DNA of 64,000 nucleotides, from assembly GCF_001540865.1 (NCBI RefSeq), contig NC_033627.1, forward strand, positions 3,662,634-3,726,633, written 5' to 3'. The position numbers and the translations under genes are program-made. Positions 10,921-22,826 of this stretch are shown piece by piece. Origin of the DNA: Ananas comosus (lineage: Eukaryota; Streptophyta; Magnoliopsida; Poales; Bromeliaceae). The notes below the pieces were generated by a model. The model did not search any database, had not been told where the DNA came from, and saw only the letters and a program-made list of their open reading frames with translations. Every line of letters starts with the position of its first letter. Within the stretch, counting starts at the first letter, position 1.

Positions 10921-12078
10921 GCCGCTAATTTCGGTTTGATTTCGATGCGCGAACACGGGTAGCCCGTGGGAAGTCTACATGGACCGGGTCTTCGGTGTAG
11001 CGGGCCTACGGATCACCGTTTAGTTTTTCCGACGAGTGGGGCCCAACTCTGTGGGTCCCACTCCCACACATCGGTCTGACGAGCGTTGCTGATCGCACGC
11101 AAAATATTTGGAACCGGGGGAGTGGGCGATAGCGCCGGCGCACAATGACCGTTCATATAAAAAAAAATTAAAAACTACCCCGGATTGCTTTAAGATTCGT
11201 GTCAAATATTTGATTCACGTCGACCTCAAATATATATATATAATTAATATATAAAATTAAAATACAGGAAACTTGTCCTAAATTATCCCTTTTTTAATTT
11301 TTTTCTTTTAATTTTTAAAGATCTATATTTTACCCTTTTAAGATTTTAAGTTGATACATATAGTTCCCCCAATTGAGATTCCACTACTATTTAATTCATT
11401 TCTTATCATTTATACCAAAAATACTTTTAAAATAATAAAAATATATTAAAATTTTTTCTCATAGAACAATTAAGGATAATTTGATTATTTTATTTTTTTC
11501 TCATAGAACAATTAAGGACAATTTGATTATTTTATTCTTTTTATTAACACGGTAATTCTCCAAAAATATTTGACATTTTAATGAGACAAAATATAAATTT
11601 TTTAAAAATTAAGTTTACACTAGCATTTACAAAAAAAAATCTTTTGTACTTTAGCATAAATATAATGCACGTATGATAATTTAAAAACATTTATCGATAT
11701 TTACATCCTCATTTAAATTTAATATTGAGTTCCATTCCATACTTGTTATACTTAAAAGAGAAAAAACAAAGAAATACATCAAAATTTTGCTCCCAGTGTA
11801 ATTTACAATTTAGAATTTGAATTTTACCGCCAAAAAAAGTAATACCGTTGTAATTGACCTTGTTAGTTTAATAATTAATTTCCCCAAGTAAAAGTACCGA
11901 TATCAATATGAGCTACAGTTGCCAAAAAAACTTTAAAAGTTTACATAACTGAATTGAAGGAAAAGTAACATATAAAAGACACTCACCTAAGGGGGACACA
12001 GATAATTTGCCAAGTAATAACATACATTTCTTTTCCTTTTGAGCTTCAAATATATTAAATATATACATACTTGGCAAG
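10921..12078. other. Intergenic between the GATA promoter and the SAAL1 3' end
   Basis: About 150 bases nearest the GATA gene are moderately GC-rich and may be its promoter. From 11220 on it is AT-rich. A 48-bp phrase (TCATAGAACAATTAAGGA and flanks) is repeated in tandem at 11459 and 11501. No gene seen. Confidence 0.5.
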
Positions 12079-15000
12079 CTACAAGCCATAGTTTCTACAG
12101 TAGTCGACGAACTTTTGAGCCTTTCGGACCGCACCATGAGTCTCTGAAACATCTTTTCCCGATAAGCTCGCCTTCCCCGTTATCCATTTCTCCATAATAC
12201 CAGCAATTTTGCTAAGCTTTAGTGCAAATTGTGTTATAGGAAAAGAGAGTAATACTTGCAATTACAAAAGTAACCCAGCTTCTTTGACATCAAACAAAAT
12301 CAACTACTTCTATAGATTTGGGGGAAGGATACAGATGTAGTAACTCCATATAACTTCACATAAGCGCTAGAGTTTACGTCTTCGTCCAATTTATCCATTG
12401 AATGGCTTTCGAGATCTTCTTCAATAAGGCTGGCCTTTTCTAAGAAAATCGATGCAAACTGGTGTAGATCTGTCGAACTATTATTATCATCTATTTGAAT
12501 CAACAATCTTGCTAGGGTACACCATAGTGCATTTCGAGCTTGGGAATCATCGGAAACTAAAGGTAAGATATCGAACAAGCCTTGGAGGAAGTGAAAATCT
12601 AGAAGGGCGTAGAAAAATAGATTCAATATTAGCCGAAAAATCAGTTCCAAGTAAACTTTTGTAAAGAAAGTACACTGCGTACCTTTTGAAAGGCCTAGGA
12701 TTAGATGCTTCCCATCAGGTAAAAGATTTGCCAATATCATTACTGCAGAAATGCAGGAGCTCGCTGCCTGTTACAGAGTTTTGAGATCAAGTAAGATTTA
12801 TCATGTTTATCTAATGCTGTCCTGTTTTAGTTGTTCTCTTTTCATTTGATTTAAACATATCAATTTTTAGGCCGTCTCTATGATTGAAACTATAACTGCA
12901 TAAGCACACTCAAATGGATGTCAACATCTAAATCAGTAATTCCTTTGGTGTTCAAAAGACTACTAAGCATTCTCAGTGCATAAAGTGGGACTAATGTATG
13001 GATTCAGTGAGAACCCTCATGTTTTTCTTTTTCGTTTTCGCCTTACTCACCAATTGTATCCTAATTGGCCCAACCACAAGGGCGACACCAGGTGTACCGA
13101 ACAATTTCTCCAATATATATACCCTGATTCTAATTTGCACCATGAAATCGTGAATCTTCCAGATTCTTTTCTTGTTCTAAGTCAGTTCCAGGATTACATT
13201 GGCCTTCTAGACCAGAAGAGACATAATAAAGACCACCTGGCTTGCATCCGAACTTCAAAAGCAAGTGACCATTAATATTAAACAGAAGTCTCAAGGGAAA
13301 TTAATAACAAGCGACCTAAGCACTATCAATGTAATCCATGTATTACTTGAACAAACAAAAAGTCATCGAGAAAACGAAATAATGTGTTCCGAGTTTTTCC
13401 AACATCATGCTCACCTCAAATTTATCAGGTAGCTTGACTATGCCACAGACCAAATTAAGTAGTTGCTCATTTGAAGACATTACTTGTGAACAAATGTCTA
13501 CAGCGGAGAGTGCTTCAATTAAGCGAAGAAGCTGATTAAGAACATCAGACCTGGAGAATCACAAAATATCATTCAGTTTGTTTAGAAACATCATAATACT
13601 GCACATTGTTCAACACATGATATCCACACTAAAGCTTCAATCAGGCATATAAACAAATCGTGTAGACCATGAAAAGAGAAAGGGATTAGAGAGAAAACTA
13701 ATTTCACAATTTAAAACATTCCAGGCAAAATCTTTGACTTGATATTAAAATTATAATGTATATGGGGGAAAAGAGAGAAAAAAAAAAGAAAGCCCAATGA
13801 TGCTAGGTACTTCAACTCAAATAAATTCTTGTGATCAGAAGTATGACATAGTAGGAAGAAATTTTTTTTTTTTTTGAGAAATAGTAGGAAGAAAAATTTT
13901 TAATGCAAATTGTATAAGCCTCCGAATATGAGAGATGGTAATGATAATGAGCTGGATTTATCTCTTGCGAGCAACATAACAGAAGCTTAAGGTTGATATC
14001 TCTTACTAGTTTTACAAAAAGGATGTCAACATGGACAATTTTTTACTCGAGCAATATATTCTTATTAAGGAACCAAAACAAGATTCCAATGTGTAAGAAA
14101 CAATAGGCATGATTCAAAATGGTCAGATAGCTTTTGCAATAAACAGCAAAAACTGGTCATAGCCTTTTGTCCCCCACAAAAAATAAAGGCCGAAATGTTA
14201 AAAATGGAAATTGTAAGGATAATAATAAGAAATTTAAAGCAGCTAACTGATGCTGCAAAAATATATCCACAACTGAAATCCATCTTATTTGAATGAAGGG
14301 GTCAATAAAGAGTGCAATGAAATTCATAGACACAGGAAATTTAGATGAGTATTTTGCTGCACCTTTCAAGCTTGGCGTCACCTCCCGATTTTTCAATCTC
14401 ACATGTTAATAGACTGACAACAACATCCAGCAATCCCAACTTCATCAAAGGTTGAAGAAGCATACTTGCTACTTCTTCATTATCAACCACAGTTAACAAA
14501 AAGTCTATGCACTGTCATTAATAGAAGTGTCCGTCAAGATGTGGAAACAAAGACAAGCTGATAGATAATGTTTAAGCCAGCTACAGTGCTAATATTAAAA
14601 ATGCATCTTAAGAAAGAAATTTACATGCTAATATGCCCAATAGCTCTAAGATATCAAAAGGAATACAAGAAAATGTCAGAACAACTTACAGTGCAATTTA
14701 CTACGTAAATACCTGTATTCAATATACATACCTTTTCGAATAATGTGGAATTCATTGTGTTCCCAACAATCCATAAGATTCGAAGAATAATCTGATCAGG
14801 TAAGAGAGCTTCAGCCCAAGAAGCAAATGCACTTCCTTGAAGAGCCACAGCAAGTAGCCTGCTTAATTAATGAACATAATGGGACTGTAAGAGCAGTTGA
14901 GTTCCACATATATTATTTCAATTCAATCTCTCATTTTCCCTGCTATGATATGTTGTCAATTCATACAGATAGTAGTTCCACAACATCACTTTATCATGCT

Positions 15001-18000
15001 GAAACAGAACTAGGAAGAACATATAATTAAATAGGGTGCAAAACATCAAAAACATAACGCATAATATATGCAGGAAAAATCTTTGTGAACTTGTGCTTTG
15101 CATATATGCATGCATAGTAGTTTCTAAATTTGAAATAATAGTGCCACGATTAAGTGGTCACTTTAGTGGCAATCAGAATTCAAGCTGGTTTACCATCAGT
15201 GACTTCAAAAGTATTTTAAATATACAAAACACAAGAAATTATTACTACCACATTTAAAACATGTATTAGTTACTGTCCTAAACGTTTATCCTGGTAAGAT
15301 AGAAGATAAATATACATATGGTGCACCGACCGTCCCTAGAGCAAGTGGCAAAGGGCTGAGTGGTTGGTACCCGAGACCCAAGTTCGAATCCTAGTTGATT
15401 CACATTTCCAGCTAAGTTTATTTCTAAATGAAATAAACGAAGCGGGTAGCGTGCTATCTATCTCTCAAAAAAAAAAAAAAAAAAAAAAAAAACATATGGT
15501 GCTTGAAAGGTTTTGTTTTTTCCGTTGTTCACAAGAGCAAAAGAGCCGAATGTTGGAGCAATACATAAGTAGAAGTGCTTTTACCAAAAGAAATTATCTA
15601 AATCATTTATGTCCATCACTTCCATGCTAACAGGATATAATCAGCATGTATGCCTACAGTTCCCTATAAATTGGATTCAGAAGATAACTTACCTGAATGT
15701 TTCCAAAAGACAAGAAGAGTCATCTAGAAACAACTGCTCAACAACTGTTTCAATCAGGCCATTTTGAGAAATTATTGCATTCGTTACGACTTCATGACAA
15801 GCTAGGTTCCCAATAATTCCCAAGCAAATTTCCTGCAGAGATATGAAATATCACCAAAAATCATGAAGACACTTCAATAAAACAAGTAGATAGCATGCAA
15901 GCCCACCGACTACTAAATTCAGCACAAAGTGTAACACCCCAAAATAGTAACACATCACGCGATGTTAGAAAAGCATTTTAGTCATCTAAGGCTCTATTTG
16001 GGATTACAGGAAGATTGCCTTACATGCGGCTAAAGTATAAAAGGAAATATTGTGTTTGTTTCCATACATAATATTACGTTGCGCATATAACAATGAGTCG
16101 ATTAAGATACATTTCTACAACCCCAATGGAAAATGGAGAAGCATATCTCAATATACTTTCACCTCAACTCCCTACTGCCCCATATCGTAAGGCCAGCCCA
16201 CAATACCAAAAAAACCCCAAATCTACTTTTAGTATGTAGGATTTGAGCGTCTTGAACCACATAATTAGAGCCCTTCTTGATTCAAGGTAGGTCAGGCCTT
16301 ACAGCAAGAACACCGCTAACTCTATTTCCATGATAACAAAATGTCTACTCATCATATGATAATACAAATGCCCAATTTTAATAGAGGTTGGATTAGTGTT
16401 GACATCAAACTTATCAGGTACCAAAACAAATCCAACCCGCACCCAACTCGTCCAACTTGACTCAATACAAGAATACTTCTTTCGCAAATGAGTGGCTGCA
16501 AGGTCCTGAAGCTATTCATTTGTAACTTTGATTATGTTGTAAAACCGAGAAACCAAATCAAAACAGATCTGACTTGTCTTCCAGCCAACCCAACCCAGAG
16601 CCAACCTCAGGCTAGATTGGAGATATTGTCCACTCTCAGGACTCAAGACTTGCAACAATGTGATTGCAAGCCCAAAACTATTTACTACTGAACCAAACAG
16701 TGGCCCTATTATAAGGAACTATGATACTGATAATGCTTGATGGGATCAGCTATGTCTCATCTAGCTTTAGCATGTAACATAACAAACTATGTAGCTAAGA
16801 TATAGGACAGCTTCACAGCATATAAAGATAAGACTACTAGATGCCGTAGGTGGTTGACCATTTCTTAAGTCAATCATAGGCATTCATGGCAACAGTTAAC
16901 ACAACTTTCAACTTATGCAAATCAAGAAAATGGTTAGGTCAGTGCATAAAATGATCTGGACAATGTCCATAAGTTTTAAGAAGTGTCAAAAAGTACCTTT
17001 CAAGTATCGAATAGCTCACCTTCACTCGGAAAGATTTTGAGACATGAAGATTCGCTAAAAGCACTTCAAGCACAAGATTGTTCACCTACATGGTGTGAGA
17101 ACCGAGAAGACCTTTCAATAGTCTATTTAAATACATGACCACAATCTCTATTGCATCAGGCAGAAGAAAAAATGAAAGTGTGAAGTAATTTCAACTAGAA
17201 GAACAAGACAAGACAAATTGCACTTCAGAAAGCACACCATTACTAGATTTTTCCAGTAAAGAAAAACTCAAAACCCTCAACTACAGAGATGGCAATTCGG
17301 CCCAACAAAAATAATTGAACTGTTTAACTTTGAATGTCATGGATGATATTCCAATGAAACCTGAAAATGTTACTTGTTAGAATAATGTCCTTGAGGTGTA
17401 AAAGCTGTTGGCAGATAGGTTTCCTATTCTTGGAAAAATAGCAAGCCATATGACCCCTTACTAAGGTTCCATGATTGTCTCCGAGAGCTGGGGAGATTCT
17501 TGTTAGTGCTGACTGTCCTAGTACATTCTAGAGTTCATTAATAATTGTCTAGGGCCTTATTAAGTATCCCATTCTCAGTCATTCCACAATTATAAATAAG
17601 CCAAACTTCTATATCATTCCATAGCAATTTATCAGCTGTTAATATAATGAAAAGCAGGCAGCCTGCTTGGCTACTTGCCATGGCAAGGCTTAATTCTGCT
17701 CATAGTTTTGGATTCTGAGTGGCCTTTAACCCTTAAAAACTTTCAAACAAGAACAACAAGCATGGTTTCCCAAAGATTAATCAAAAGTTATCCTACTTAA
17801 TACAATTAAGTTATTCTACTTAAACAATTATAGAGGTAAAAAAAAAAAGTCCTTCCCAGTTCCCACTCTTGTGAAACCAAAAGCTTTAGACTTATCTAAA
17901 CCGAAGTTCATTGAAAAGGGGATAACAACTGAAAATGGAGTAAAACAGTGCATTAATGGGACTACGACCTTCATCAAATGAACATTCAGGAAAAGCATAT

Positions 18001-19323
18001 GAAAGGGAAAGAAATATAAGACGTGAGTACCATAACTTCAGCCTGAGTTTTGCTAGCCGCTAGATCCCATAGGACACAGCCACATTCTTCCCAAGGGTCT
18101 ATAGTTTCTGAAAGTCCAGACTGCCCATCATCAAAACCACCATTTCTTTCTTCTCCCAAATCCAGCTTGGCACTGCTCTCCTAAGTACAAGCAGCAGAAC
18201 TTTATAAGTGAATAGAACAAAGATGAGCTTTCTCTTCCTGAGTGTCTGTCAAAGTTATTCCAAAGCCAAGATCATGGAGAGCTTCTACAGCAATGGTTTA
18301 ATTCAAGAGATTTTTTTTCAAACACTTTTGACAGTATAGATGAACCAAAAAAAAAAAAGATTATTGACTATCACCTGAGACTCTTCCTGTTTCTTCGTAT
18401 CACGAGGCAAGAGCAGTCGAATGCGAGAGATTATATAGCTGGGATCAACTGTTGTTGATATGTCAAATAGCTGGAGCAAAAAAAATTAAAAAAAGAGTTT
18501 TGACTTACAAATATCTTGGATTACTTCGTTCTTACACAACTATAAAGTCGATTGGCATGCCTCCTAGAGAAGAAATAAACATGGATGGTATTGGATGTCA
18601 TCTTGTTGAATATAAATATTAAAAACATCATTCTCTGGTAACTTAAGCTTTTGAAGAAAAATAATTGTTTCATACTATTTAACACGGTATTAGATCAAGA
18701 AATCCTGAGTTTTGAGTCCCGTCGGGATCTTTATTTCATTTAGTTCCCTCCCATTTAATTCAACTTCACGTCTTGGACCTATCAAAAAGTCTCGAGTCCA
18801 GACATAAGGGAGAGTGTCGAGTATAACTATTAAAAATATTGTTCATCGGTAGTTTAAGCTTTTGAACAAAAATAGTTGTTTCATATTATTTAACACAGAT
18901 TTTTCTACATGAAGCCTTTATAAAAAATTGACTAATACTAAAATTGTTGCTGCTACAAATGCATCCCAAAACCCTAATGGTGATAGTGCAATACTTGATC
19001 ATATCTTCTTGGCGTAAAGAAACACAGTTTAGAGATAGCCATCGAAGAGAGATCAAGAATCCAAACTTGCCCCTCATTAAAAAGAAAAGCATCACCCCCA
19101 GTTCGTAAAGTTCAAAACCAGATTCATAGCACGAACAAGAGAAGGGGTTATCGAAACTAGCGTAAAAAATGCTCGCCACATGTTCGACATAACGCCCAAA
19201 AGAGAATGGAAAATATAGTTGCTATGTTAACAAAATGGCAAAATTAAAAGAAAAAAAAAGTAATATATGGAATTACAACCTCAGAAGATGGAGCGAAGGG
19301 GAGATGTGAAGGAGCTTCTTCTC

Positions 19324-19357
<34 letters not shown>

Positions 19358-19417
19358 CTCCGCCTCCTCTTCTTCTTTTTCCCTCTCCGCTTCTTCTTGG
19401 GGTGGGCTAGGCGCCAT
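12079..19417 (-). CDS. SAAL1-like armadillo-repeat protein
   Basis: Eleven exons on the minus strand: 19417-19280, 18470-18375, 18180-18031, 17085-17020, 15832-15693, 14858-14732, 14511-14363, 13550-13415, 12767-12683, 12580-12333 and 12216-12079. All have GT..AG borders and give 490 aa. Exon 1 is a Glu-rich low-complexity leader (residues 6-32). Then come LFDISTTVDPSYIISRIRLL and DPWEECGCVLWDLAASK, signatures I recognise from plant homologues of SAAL1 (synoviocyte proliferation-associated in collagen-induced arthritis 1), followed by alpha-helical ARM-type repeats to about residue 440. Animal SAAL1 has been linked to cell proliferation; the plant role is not established. The last junction is the weakest: reading through the donor at 12333 gives an alternative end at 12300. 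Introns contain a SINE, a TRIM and a probable solo LTR. Confidence 0.9.
15325..15491 (+). mobile_element. tRNA-derived SINE in intron 5 of the SAAL1 gene
   Basis: An 11-bp target duplication, ACATATGGTGC, flanks it at 15314-15324 and 15492-15502. The element starts ACCGACCGTCCCTAGAGC. It has an A-box-like GTGGCAAAGGGCTGAGTGG and a B-box GTTCGAATCC, and it ends in a long A run, all as expected for a Pol III SINE. Relatives: 20352-20519, 21620-21783 and about 52044-52145. Confidence 0.9.
15988..16218. mobile_element. Tourist-like MITE in intron 4 of the SAAL1 gene
   Basis: It starts GGCTCTATTTGGGATTACAG and ends near CAATACCAAAAAAACCCC. It is similar along its length to 46551-46780, sharing the TTTGTTTCC.TA and GAGAAGCATATCT phrases; the latter has a clear TTA duplication. 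The right edge here is approximate. Confidence 0.6.
17375..17750 (+). repeat. Probable solo LTR in intron 3 of the SAAL1 gene
   Basis: It starts TGTTAGAATAATGTCC and has TATAAATAAG near 17594 followed by a leader-like stretch, the pattern of a copia-type LTR. I could not find a matching target duplication, so the right edge is a guess. Confidence 0.4.
18604..18895 (+). mobile_element. TRIM (terminal-repeat retrotransposon in miniature) in intron 1 of the SAAL1 gene
   Basis: Two direct LTRs of about 81 bp, 18604-18684 and 18815-18895, both begin TGT and end TTTAACA. The first is followed by CGGTATTAGATCAAG, a primer-binding site one base off the TGGTAT..AGAGC pattern for initiator Met tRNA. 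The second is preceded by the purine-rich ATAAGGGAGAG. The internal part is about 130 bp and non-coding. LTRs this short match plant TRIMs. The flanking 5-mers (CATCT and CAGAT) are not a clean duplication. Confidence 0.8.
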
Positions 19418-19992
19418 TAATGGCGAGGTAGGGGACAGAGAGAGAGGGGGGTGTAGAAAAGAGGAGGTAAAAATGCACAGAGGAAGCCCTCAACTATAAA
19501 GGAAGTTATGAAATGAGGTTCGCAACTTTTTAAAAAACTTTTACGAATAAAAATATTTACAAGATTTTTAAATTTTAGTATACTTGCAAATAGGCCTCTT
19601 AAACTTTTAACTTTAGCATAAATCCTACTAAACTATATTAAATAGCTCAATAGATCCCTCTTCTCAATCCAAATTGCTAGTTACACAATTATTTTAGCAC
19701 CGTGTATTGTATGTAATCTTACAAAGATTAAGATTACAAAAAAAAAAAATATTTGTTTAATTAAATATAATAAAAAGCATTATAAGAATAAACAATTTAT
19801 TTGGATGTATGAAATTGAGGACTGTATTTATATATTTTATCATTTTAGATTATGAGATTGTGGATTACTCTATATTAGAAAAAAAATATTTTTTATTTGA
19901 AAGATAATTAGGACTGTATCCCTATTTTTGATCTAAAGTTACTTTTTCTATTTACTATATTTGAAATTACATTTATAAGTTATAACAAATTC
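19418..19992. other. Intergenic, SAAL1 promoter side
   Basis: The first 70 bases carry a GA-rich leader (AGAGAGAGAGGGGGG). The rest is AT-rich. No gene or clear repeat seen. Confidence 0.5.
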
Positions 19993-20351
19993 CAACGTAG
20001 TTTCAATTGCTGTATTTGAATATCTTTGTCGAGTTCTCACTGCAAAAATAAGATTCAAATAGATCAAACTAAATATCATTAGGATTTATGTGAAATTATA
20101 ATTATAGTACAATTATATGTGATCAAATAGTCTTTTATTAACTGCACTTGAGGTGACTGATTATTAAACTATTTAAGAAAGTTTAGGCCATTTTTTCGTA
20201 AGACTAGTTTAGAAGTGAGACGTCGGAAGTTATCGATCTAAAATTCGTAAATTTTGTCAACTTGCATTCGTAAAATTAAACAACTAAAATTTACACACTT
20301 ATGAGTAAGAATTTAGATAATTTTGTGATTTTGATATCGAGATACTTTCTT

Positions 20352-20519
20352 TTTTCTTTTTCTTTTTTTGAGAGATAGGTAGCAAACTAGCATGCTACCC
20401 GCTTCATTTATTTCATTTTAAAAATAAACTTAGCTGAAAATGTGAATCAACTAGGATTCGAACTTGGTTCTCGGGTATCAACCACCAAGTCCTTTGCCAC
20501 TTGCTCTAGGAACGATCAG
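20352..20519 (-). mobile_element. tRNA-derived SINE
   Basis: On the minus strand it has the same body as 15325-15491, with GGATTCGAACTTGG as the complement of the B-box and a T-rich left end as the complement of the A tail. A 17-bp duplication, TATCGAGATACTTTCTT, flanks it at 20335-20351 and 20520-20536. Confidence 0.9.
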
Positions 20520-20579
20520 TATCGAGATACTTTCTTAAACTTATGAATTCAACCTTCGAATTTGAGAAATACAAATAAT

Positions 20580-20960
20580 TTTTTTTTTCATTTAATCTTT
20601 CCAAACTCTTTTTTTATAAATGGCTTCAGTAAATTTATATTTGCATAAATAGTTCTCTCCCTGCCACGAAAGAATGCATGTTAAGTTGAATACGATGATT
20701 CAATCATTATGTTTAAAGACGGTGACTACCTTATTCTTTCACTTAGTGATAATAGAAATTAAAAAATATATTAAAAAAATATAATAATTCAATCATTATA
20801 TTTAAACACATTGACTAGATCATCATGTTTAACTTAAAAACATCACATGACCTTTTCTATCTAGCATGGTGCTTGCGTGACAGGTAGAAAGTCATTTATG
20901 CAAATATAAATTTGTCAGACCTATTTGTTAAAAAAAAAAGCGGCTAAATGTTTGAAAAAC
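20580..20960. mobile_element. Decayed GGGC-family MITE
   Basis: It shares internal phrases with 9638-10018 (AAATTTATATTTGCATAAAT, TGTTTAAAGACGGTGA, CAAATATAAATTTGT) in the same order. The terminal GGGC is eroded. Confidence 0.6.
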
Positions 20961-21254
20961 AAAAAAAGATAAACTTTAAATACGGCCCCTGTGGTTTCTC
21001 ACTTTCTCACTTTAGTATCATGTGGTTTAAAATGTATCAATTTAGTGCCCTGTGATTTTATTTTTCTCTTTTTGTGAGTTTTTTCGTTAATATTTTGTTA
21101 AATTATATAAAAAGCTTTAGATATCTACCTAGGTTTATCGAATATTCACTTTAGCAACTTTTAGTTTCAATTTTATTATTGATTTAAAAAAAAAATAGTA
21201 AAATTGATAATAAAAAAAAAATAAAATTATAAGGTATTAAAGTGAGAAGATACN

Positions 21255-22514
21255 CAACGTAGTTTCAATTGCTGTATTTGAATATCTTTGTCGAGTTCTC
21301 ACTGCAAAAATAAGATTCAAATAGATCAAACTAAATATCATTAGGATTTATGTGAAATTATAATTATAGTACAATTATATGTGATCAAATAGTCTTTTAT
21401 TAACTGCACTTGAGGTGACTGATTATTAAACTATTTAAGAAAGTTTAGGCCCTTTTTTCGTAAGACTAGTTTAGAAGTGAAACGTCGGAAGTTATCGATC
21501 TAAAATTCGTAAATTTTGTCAACTTGCATTCGTAAAATCAAACAACTAAAATCTACACACTTATGAGTAAGAATTCAGATAATTTTGTGATTTTGATAGC
21601 AAGATACTTTCTTTTTTCTTTTTTCTTTTTTTGAGAGAGATAGGTAGCAAACTAGCAAGCTACCCGTTTCATCTATTTCATTTTAGAAATAAACTTGGCT
21701 GAAAATGTGAATCAACTAGAATTCGAACTTGGGTCTTGGGTACCAACCACCAAGCCCTTTGCCACTTGCTCTAAGGACGGTCAATATCGAGATACTTTCT
21801 TAAACTTATAAATTCAACCTTCGAATTGGAGAAATACAAATAAATTTTTTTTGCATTTAATCTTTCAAAACTATTTTTATATAAATGGCTTCAGTAAATT
21901 TATATTTGCATAAATAGTTCTCTTCCTGCCACGAAAGAATGCATGTTAAGTTGAATAAGGTGATTCAATCATTATGTTTAAAGACGGTGACCGCCTTATT
22001 CTTTTACTTAGTGATAATAGAAATTAAAAAATATATTAAAAAATACAATAATTCAATCATTGTATTTAAACACATTGACTAGATCATCATGTTTAACTTA
22101 AAAACATCACATGACCTTGTCTGTCTAGCATGGTCCTTGCCTCACAGTTAGAAAGTCATTTATACAAATATAAATTTGTCGGACCTATTTGTTAAAAAAA
22201 AAAAGCGGCTAAATGTTTGAAAAACAAAAAAAGATAAACTTTAAATACCACCCCTGTGGTTTCTCACTTTCTCACTTTAGTAACATGTGGTTTAAAATGT
22301 ATCAATTTAGTGCTCTGTGATTTTATTTTTCTTTTTTTGTGAATTTTTTTGTTAGTATTTGATTAAAGTATATAAAAAACTTTAGATATCTACTTAGATT
22401 TATCGAATATTCATTTTAGCACCTTTTAGTTTTAATTTTATCATTAATTTAAGAAAAAAAAAAATAGTAAAATTGATAATAAAAAAAAAATTATAGGGTA
22501 CTTTAGAACATACG
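21255..22514. repeat. 1.26 kb block, copy 2 (starts after N)
   Basis: It begins CAACGTAGTTTCAATTG exactly after N and tracks 19993-21253 throughout. It contains the same SINE insertion (about 21620-21783, minus) with the same flanks, and the same MITE (about 21845-22215). Shared insertions mean the two copies come from one ancestor. Confidence 0.95.
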
Positions 22515-22545
22515 AAATCATATAGGTGGTATTTGAAGTTTTCCA
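22227..22545. mobile_element. CTGTGGTTTC-family MITE, full copy
   Basis: It starts AAACTTTAAATACCACCCCTG and ends GGTGGTATTTGAAGTTTTCC. The inner phrases alternate TTTCTCACTTTAGTA and its complement. Other members: 32880-33205, 44071-44415, 46126-46541, 60543-60832 and a worn one at about 54105-54541. Confidence 0.8.
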
Positions 22546-22642
22546 AAAAAAAAAAAAACCAATACAAATATGCCCTAATTGTCGTGCAAGCTCACCCCTT
22601 CGCCTTACTACCATTGTGGCCTACCGGCGTCCGCCGGCCATC

Positions 22643-22786
22643 ATGGACTACAGTCTGGCGGCGCTGAAGCTATTCTGCTGCCACCTGAACGACGTGCAGC
22701 CTTCCTCCTCTTCTTCCTCTTCTTCTTCCTCCTCCGCCGCCGCCATGACCCTCTTCGGCATCCTCTTCCAACGCGCCTGGCTACAG

Positions 22787-22826
<40 letters not shown>

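Larger units (their letters stand above)
19993..21253. repeat. 1.26 kb block, copy 1 (ends at N)
   Basis: Nearly identical to 21255-22514, with scattered single-base changes. It holds a SINE (minus), a decayed GGGC-family MITE at about 20580-20960 and the left part of a CTGTGGTTTC-family MITE, cut at the N at 21254. Confidence 0.95.
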
